Both the position numbers and the translations under genes were made by a program. A DNA stretch of 7,858 nt from an uncultured Eubacteriales bacterium (lineage in GTDB: Bacteria > Bacillota > Clostridia > Christensenellales > UBA1242): positions 1 to 7,858 of the forward strand of contig USTJ01000027.1 of assembly GCA_900557585.1 (NCBI GenBank), in the 5' to 3' direction. The notes under the pieces were generated by a model that had not been told where the DNA came from, did not search any database, and saw nothing but the letters and a program-made list of their open reading frames with translations. This document shows, piece by piece, positions 5,506 through 7,858 of this stretch (its first letter is position 1; every line of letters starts with the position of its first letter).

Positions 5506-6762
5506 TTATGGCTTTTTAAAGTTTGTTTTTGAAAGGCTTTTTCCATTTTCAAGCCCTCTTCCACACAAAGTTTGATACATTGAAACAGTTCCATTTCTCA
5601 TTTGTGCTTGGGCAGACATTGGAACTTTGAGCATTGAAGCAGAATAAACATCTCTGTTTGATTGCATCAAAGCGTCCGGAACTGGTTTTTTTCCGTTTGA
5701 AAGTTCACGCTCTTTTTCTGCATTATAGAATGTTGCAAGCGCAAGTGCTTCATCTGGTTTTTCACAATTGTTTGCGCATTCACGGATATAGGCAAGCGCT
5801 GTGTTTCTTGCGTCAATTTCGTCTGGTTCTGAAAGATAGTCTGCAAAAGATTTGCTTGCGTTTGGATGAATAAGTGATGCCTTCAAAAGGCGTTCAGCCT
5901 CGGTTCTTGGTTGTTTGTCAAAATTCATGAACTGAACACGGTGTTGTGCTTCGTGAATGATTGTTGAAAGGATTTTATATGGAAGGGCAGTGTTGCCTTC
6001 TTCATACATTGCGTCCATTGCTGAAAGCAGGTGAGAGTTCAAATAGATTGTTCCTTTTGCTGGGACATATTCGCCAAAACAAACAGATTTTGAGTCATGT
6101 GGCAAGTTCACAAGTTCAACGGCACAAGGAGCAACTCCGTTTGCAAGAAGAAAGTTGTTTGCAACTGCTTGGAACAAAACTTGTTTTTGACGGTCTGAAA
6201 GTGAATAGAAAACATTTGGCTTGAACATTGAAACAAGTTGATTTCTTGAAAGGTTGTCAAGGCTTCTTGTGTCAAGAACTGGCTTTTTTGTTGCAGTGAA
6301 ACTGCTGTCTTTGAACTTTTCAAACGACCAATCAGCATAGTTCTTGGCTTTGTTTTCAATGATTTGAGTTTCAACTGTTTTTTTGGTGTTTGATTGCTCG
6401 GTTGGTTTTGTGTCTGAACCAGCGCCACTAGTTTGCTTGTTATTGTCTTCTTTTCTTTCAATTTCTTCTTTGATTTGTTCAATCATTTCAAGCAAAACTT
6501 CATCTTGCGAAAGGTTATAAAGTTTCATTAAAAGGGCAAGAAGTCTTGATTTGTCGCTTTTTGACAACTTTGCATAGCGCTCTGCGTCAAAATTGCGGTG
6601 CGTGAAATCAATTCCTGAAAGGTCTTTGATTTTGCTTTTAAGAGAACTTATGTCGCGTTCTTCTTGAAGTTCAAGAACAGGAACTGGGATTGATGATCTG
6701 TATCTGTTCAAATATACAAAATATGATGAAACAAAATTTGATTTATTTTCATTATTTGCCAT
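5506..6762 (-). CDS. Putative zinc metallopeptidase (HExxH), 418 aa
   Basis: I do not recognise the exact family. Residues 262-280 form a hydrophobic helix with HEAQH (His270, Glu271, His274), the zincin motif, preceded by KILSTII. About 41 residues later, YLSEPDEIDARNTALAY (309-325) carries Glu315, a good third zinc ligand of a gluzincin; similar YL..P.EiDAR stretches follow HExxH in several phage- and element-borne zincins, as I recall. Residues 224-245 (SKSVCFGEYVPAKGTIYLNSHL) resemble the substrate-edge strand before such a helix. The N-terminal 105 residues are helical and charged, joined by a polar Ser/Thr/Gln/Lys linker (106-130). There is no signal peptide or membrane helix, so it is cytoplasmic or exported by another route. 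Start: GGAG (6773-6770), seven bases before ATG. It shares its leader with the 301-aa gene and is divergent from a small membrane protein. Peptidase activity is inferred from the motif only. Confidence 0.83.
   Translation of the reverse strand: MANNENKSNFVSSYFVYLNRYRSSIPVPVLELQEERDISSLKSKIKDLSGIDFTHRNFDAERYAKLSKSDKSRLLALLMKLYNLSQDEVLLEMIEQIKEEIERKEDNNKQTSGAGSDTKPTEQSNTKKTVETQIIENKAKNYADWSFEKFKDSSFTATKKPVLDTRSLDNLSRNQLVSMFKPNVFYSLSDRQKQVLFQAVANNFLLANGVAPCAVELVNLPHDSKSVCFGEYVPAKGTIYLNSHLLSAMDAMYEEGNTALPYKILSTIIHEAQHRVQFMNFDKQPRTEAERLLKASLIHPNASKSFADYLSEPDEIDARNTALAYIRECANNCEKPDEALALATFYNAEKERELSNGKKPVPDALMQSNRDVYSASMLKVPMSAQAQMRNGTVSMYQTLCGRGLENGKSLSKTNFKKP
5941..5955 (-). other. HExxH metal-binding motif codons
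   Basis: Minus-strand codons 5955-5941 encode His-Glu-Ala-Gln-His (residues 270-274) of the putative metallopeptidase. It is the strongest functional clue in that protein. Confidence 0.85.
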
Positions 6763-6783
6763 TTTTCTTCTCCATATATATTC

Positions 6784-6811
6784 ATTATATCACATTTTTG
6801 TGATTTTTCAA
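6784..6811 (-). promoter_or_regulatory. Extended -10 promoter of the metallopeptidase-like gene, with operator-like repeat
   Basis: On the minus strand, TTGAAA (6811-6806), a 16-bp spacer and TGATATAAT ending at 6784. The spacer holds a perfect 6-4-6 inverted repeat, ATCACATTTTTGTGAT (6789-6804). The leader at 6764-6781 is identical to that of the 301-aa gene. Confidence 0.75.
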
Positions 6812-6830
6812 GAGATATTTGCGTTTTTAA

Positions 6831-6859
6831 TTGACAGCATAAATGCGTGTTGTCATAAT
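6831..6859 (+). promoter_or_regulatory. Promoter of the small membrane protein gene, with nested inverted repeat
   Basis: A perfect TTGACA (6831-6836), a 17-bp spacer and TGTCATAAT (TGn 6851-6853, CATAAT 6854-6859). TGACA (6832-6836) and TGTCA (6851-6855) are inverted, and GCATAAATGC (6837-6846) is a second dyad inside. Its -35 box lies 19 bp from that of the divergent gene. Confidence 0.75.
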
Positions 6860-6877
6860 AAAAACAAGGAGAAAATT

Positions 6878-7231
6878 ATGAAAAAATCCACTTTGATTGT
6901 TCTTACAATTTTGTCTTCCTTGCTTGCAATTTTTGGATATTTCCACATTCCAATTTTGGGCGCACTTGGGGTTGATTTGTTCCCAAACCGAAGTTTTGTG
7001 TGGCTTTTGTTTTTGTTCCCTTTTGTGATTTTTTGCAACATTCCACTTGTTCTTTGCATCATGAAGTTTAGAAACATGAAAAAGAAAAATAAAATGCAAA
7101 ATGTTCAAAATGGCGAAATGGTTTCGGAAAATCAAAATAATGGTGATTTAGCCAATTCAAACCAAGAAAAAAGTGATGAAAAATCAGAAACAACCACTGG
7201 TTCTGAAAACAATGTTAAAAGTGAAAAATAG
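6878..7231 (+). CDS. Small membrane protein, two transmembrane helices, polar C-terminal tail
   Basis: I do not recognise a family. 117 residues. The first hydrophobic helix (about 5-22, STLIVLTILSSLLAIFGYF) follows MKK and could be a signal anchor. A loop with GVDLFPNR leads to a second helix (about 40-62, FVWLLFLFPFVIFCNIPLVLCIM). A basic stop sequence KFRNMKKKNKM follows, so the inside-positive rule places both ends in the cytoplasm. The last 45 residues or so are polar and probably disordered (Asn, Glu, Ser, Lys rich). Start: AAGGAG (6866-6871) six bases before ATG 6878; the in-frame codons from 6800 lie upstream of the promoter. It is divergent from the metallopeptidase-like gene with back-to-back promoters, which may mean shared control. 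A role as partner or anchor of that protein would be a guess. Confidence 0.83.
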   Translation: MKKSTLIVLTILSSLLAIFGYFHIPILGALGVDLFPNRSFVWLLFLFPFVIFCNIPLVLCIMKFRNMKKKNKMQNVQNGEMVSENQNNGDLANSNQEKSDEKSETTTGSENNVKSEK

Positions 7232-7233
7232 AT

Positions 7234-7262
7234 TTGAATTTGAAAGTTATTTATTTTATAAA
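7234..7262 (+). promoter_or_regulatory. Possible promoter for a downstream untranslated RNA
   Basis: TTGAAT (7234-7239), a 17-bp spacer and TATAAA (7257-7262), starting just after the stop codon of the small membrane protein. The region is AT-rich, so chance is a real alternative. Confidence 0.35.
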
Positions 7263-7268
7263 TAAAAC

Positions 7269-7447
7269 TTTGAGAAACTTTCTTCAATAATCACTCATGA
7301 AGCGTTAAACCATGGTTGGTTTTCGAGATGGGTTTTAATGTTTGCACGTTTTAGTTATACTAGATTACAATCATTAAAAACTAGACAAAGATAGTATATT
7401 TCAACATAACATCAGCATGAAAAAAAGAAGCAAATTTTGCTTCTTTT
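7269..7447 (+). ncRNA. Candidate small RNA or long structured 3' UTR
   Basis: This 180-nt stretch has no supported gene but possible RNA structure: TTAAACCAT (7305-7313) can pair with ATGGGTTTTAA (7328-7338) with two bulged bases; TATACTA (7356-7362) pairs with TAGTATA (7392-7398); and it ends in the hairpin at 7421-7447. A weak promoter lies before it. It matches no RNA family I can name. It could equally be the 3' UTR of the small membrane protein gene, which has no nearer clear terminator. Confidence 0.3.
7421..7447. terminator. Terminator for the zinc-ribbon gene, probably bidirectional
   Basis: GAAGCAAA (7427-7434) pairs with TTTGCTTC (7436-7443), extended by A and T tracts on each side. 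On the minus strand the stem is followed by TTTTTT, a good terminator for the gene ending at 7495. On the plus strand TTTTAATTTTG follows. The stretch 7448-7494 is AT-rich with nothing else visible. Confidence 0.8.
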
Positions 7448-7494
7448 AATTTTGTTATTTTTTCAATTATTTTGTTTTTTTTAAACTTTATTTT

Positions 7495-7858
7495 TTATTT
7501 TTCAATTTCATAAACTGTGTTGCAATATGGGCAGAAAAGTTTGCCATCTTTTTCAGCAAGTGTTCCGCCACAGTTTTCGCACTTTCCAAGTTTTTTCACT
7601 TTCGCAGTGTTGTTGTTTGCTTTGAAAGTTTCGCCGTCAAAAAGCAAGCCTGAAATATAGTTTTTTTCAATTGCTTTGTTCACTTTTTCTTTAACATCTT
7701 TTTCAGGAAGTTGAAGTTGGATTGCAATGTCTTTCACCGAATAAATTTTTTCTTTTTCAATGGCATAAACAACTCTTTTAATTGCTTTATTTTCGCCATA
7801 GGAAATGAACCAAAGTGGGGTGCCATAGAACCCGTTAATGCCAAGAATGATTCCCGCA
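7495..7858 (-). CDS. Membrane-anchored winged-helix-like/zinc-ribbon protein, C-terminal part (5' truncated)
   Basis: The reading frame stays open from the internal GTG at 7737 to the window edge, so the start lies outside; 120 residues are visible. In order: a hydrophobic stretch (AGIILGINGFYGTPLWFIS, visible 1-19), probably the end of a membrane helix; a helical segment with a winged-helix-like pattern (KRVVYAIEKEKIYSVKDIA...LPEKDVKEKVNKAIEKNYISGLLFDGETF, about 27-78); and a C-terminal zinc ribbon CENCGG...FCPYCN with Cys93, Cys96, Cys109 and Cys112. Small proteins with a membrane helix, a winged-helix-like domain and a zinc ribbon occur in Clostridia, as I recall, without a firm function. 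The Cys pairs fit structural zinc binding. The GTG at 7737 has no Shine-Dalgarno and interrupts the helical domain, so it is not the start. It is followed by the terminator at 7421-7447. Confidence 0.85.
   Translation of the reverse strand, partial: AGIILGINGFYGTPLWFISYGENKAIKRVVYAIEKEKIYSVKDIAIQLQLPEKDVKEKVNKAIEKNYISGLLFDGETFKANNNTAKVKKLGKCENCGGTLAEKDGKLFCPYCNTVYEIEK

Noticed and set aside
6108..6482. Lys/Gln-rich minus-strand frame inside the metallopeptidase-like gene
   Set aside because: It is an alternative frame of the same strand over the polar linker, with no start signals; the HExxH frame explains the region.
7312..7354. Two 8-codon mini-ORFs starting at ATG 7312 and ATG 7328
   Set aside because: There is no Shine-Dalgarno before either, and such short frames are expected by chance.
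7348..7381. A 34-base stretch starting GTTTTAG and ending AAAAAC, resembling a type II CRISPR repeat
   Set aside because: It occurs once, there are no spacers or second copy, no cas gene is in the window, and no matching anti-repeat is found nearby.
7266..7391. An open frame of about 41 codons rich in Trp and Arg
   Set aside because: It has no usable start codon or ribosome-binding site before residue 25 and its composition is unlike the neighbouring genes. It may be a chance frame or a decayed gene end.

Overview
The window is an AT-rich chromosomal segment of a bacterium with low-GC Gram-positive habits. Shine-Dalgarno sites are strong (AGGAG, GGAGG, GGGGG), most promoters are sigma-A-like with TGn-extended -10 boxes, and intrinsic terminators follow most genes. 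The ThyA fragment resembles the Bacillus subtilis ThyA type. Tryptophan is encoded by TGG and every visible stop is TAA or TAG, so nothing contradicts the standard code. An uncultured Bacillota lineage, perhaps gut-associated, is my best guess. No ribosomal RNA or other marker is present to settle it.

Layout. 1-1109: 3' end of thyA, then folA in the same operon, closed by a terminator. 1120-1781: a guanylate kinase gene with its own promoter, ending in a terminator shared with the convergent gene. 1787-3412 (minus strand): a TetR-family regulator, and upstream of it a 301-residue protein of unknown function. 3413-4113: a repeat-rich intergenic stretch and ndk. 4206-4915: an Sfp-type phosphopantetheinyl transferase. 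4960-5476: a 138-residue acidic protein of unknown function. 5506-6811 (minus): a 418-residue protein with an HExxH metallopeptidase motif. 6831-7231: a small two-helix membrane protein transcribed divergently from it. 7232-7420: no convincing gene, but possible RNA structure. 7421-7858 (minus): the 3' part of a membrane-anchored winged-helix-like/zinc-ribbon protein that runs off the edge.

The genes of known role are mostly nucleotide metabolism. ThyA makes dTMP and dihydrofolate, FolA regenerates tetrahydrofolate, Gmk makes (d)GDP, and Ndk makes the triphosphates. The phosphopantetheinyl transferase activates carrier proteins. Apart from thyA-folA, each gene appears to have its own promoter, so this is a string of single-gene units rather than one large operon.

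I did not find a clear new multi-gene system. The most interesting signals are: (a) two unrelated minus-strand genes (301 aa and 418 aa) that share an 18-nt identical leader at the same distance from ATG and -10 box, with similar inverted repeats in their promoter spacers; (b) the HExxH protein next to a divergent small membrane protein, each with operator-like dyads in the promoter; (c) a possible small RNA at about 7269-7447. All three need comparative data to confirm.
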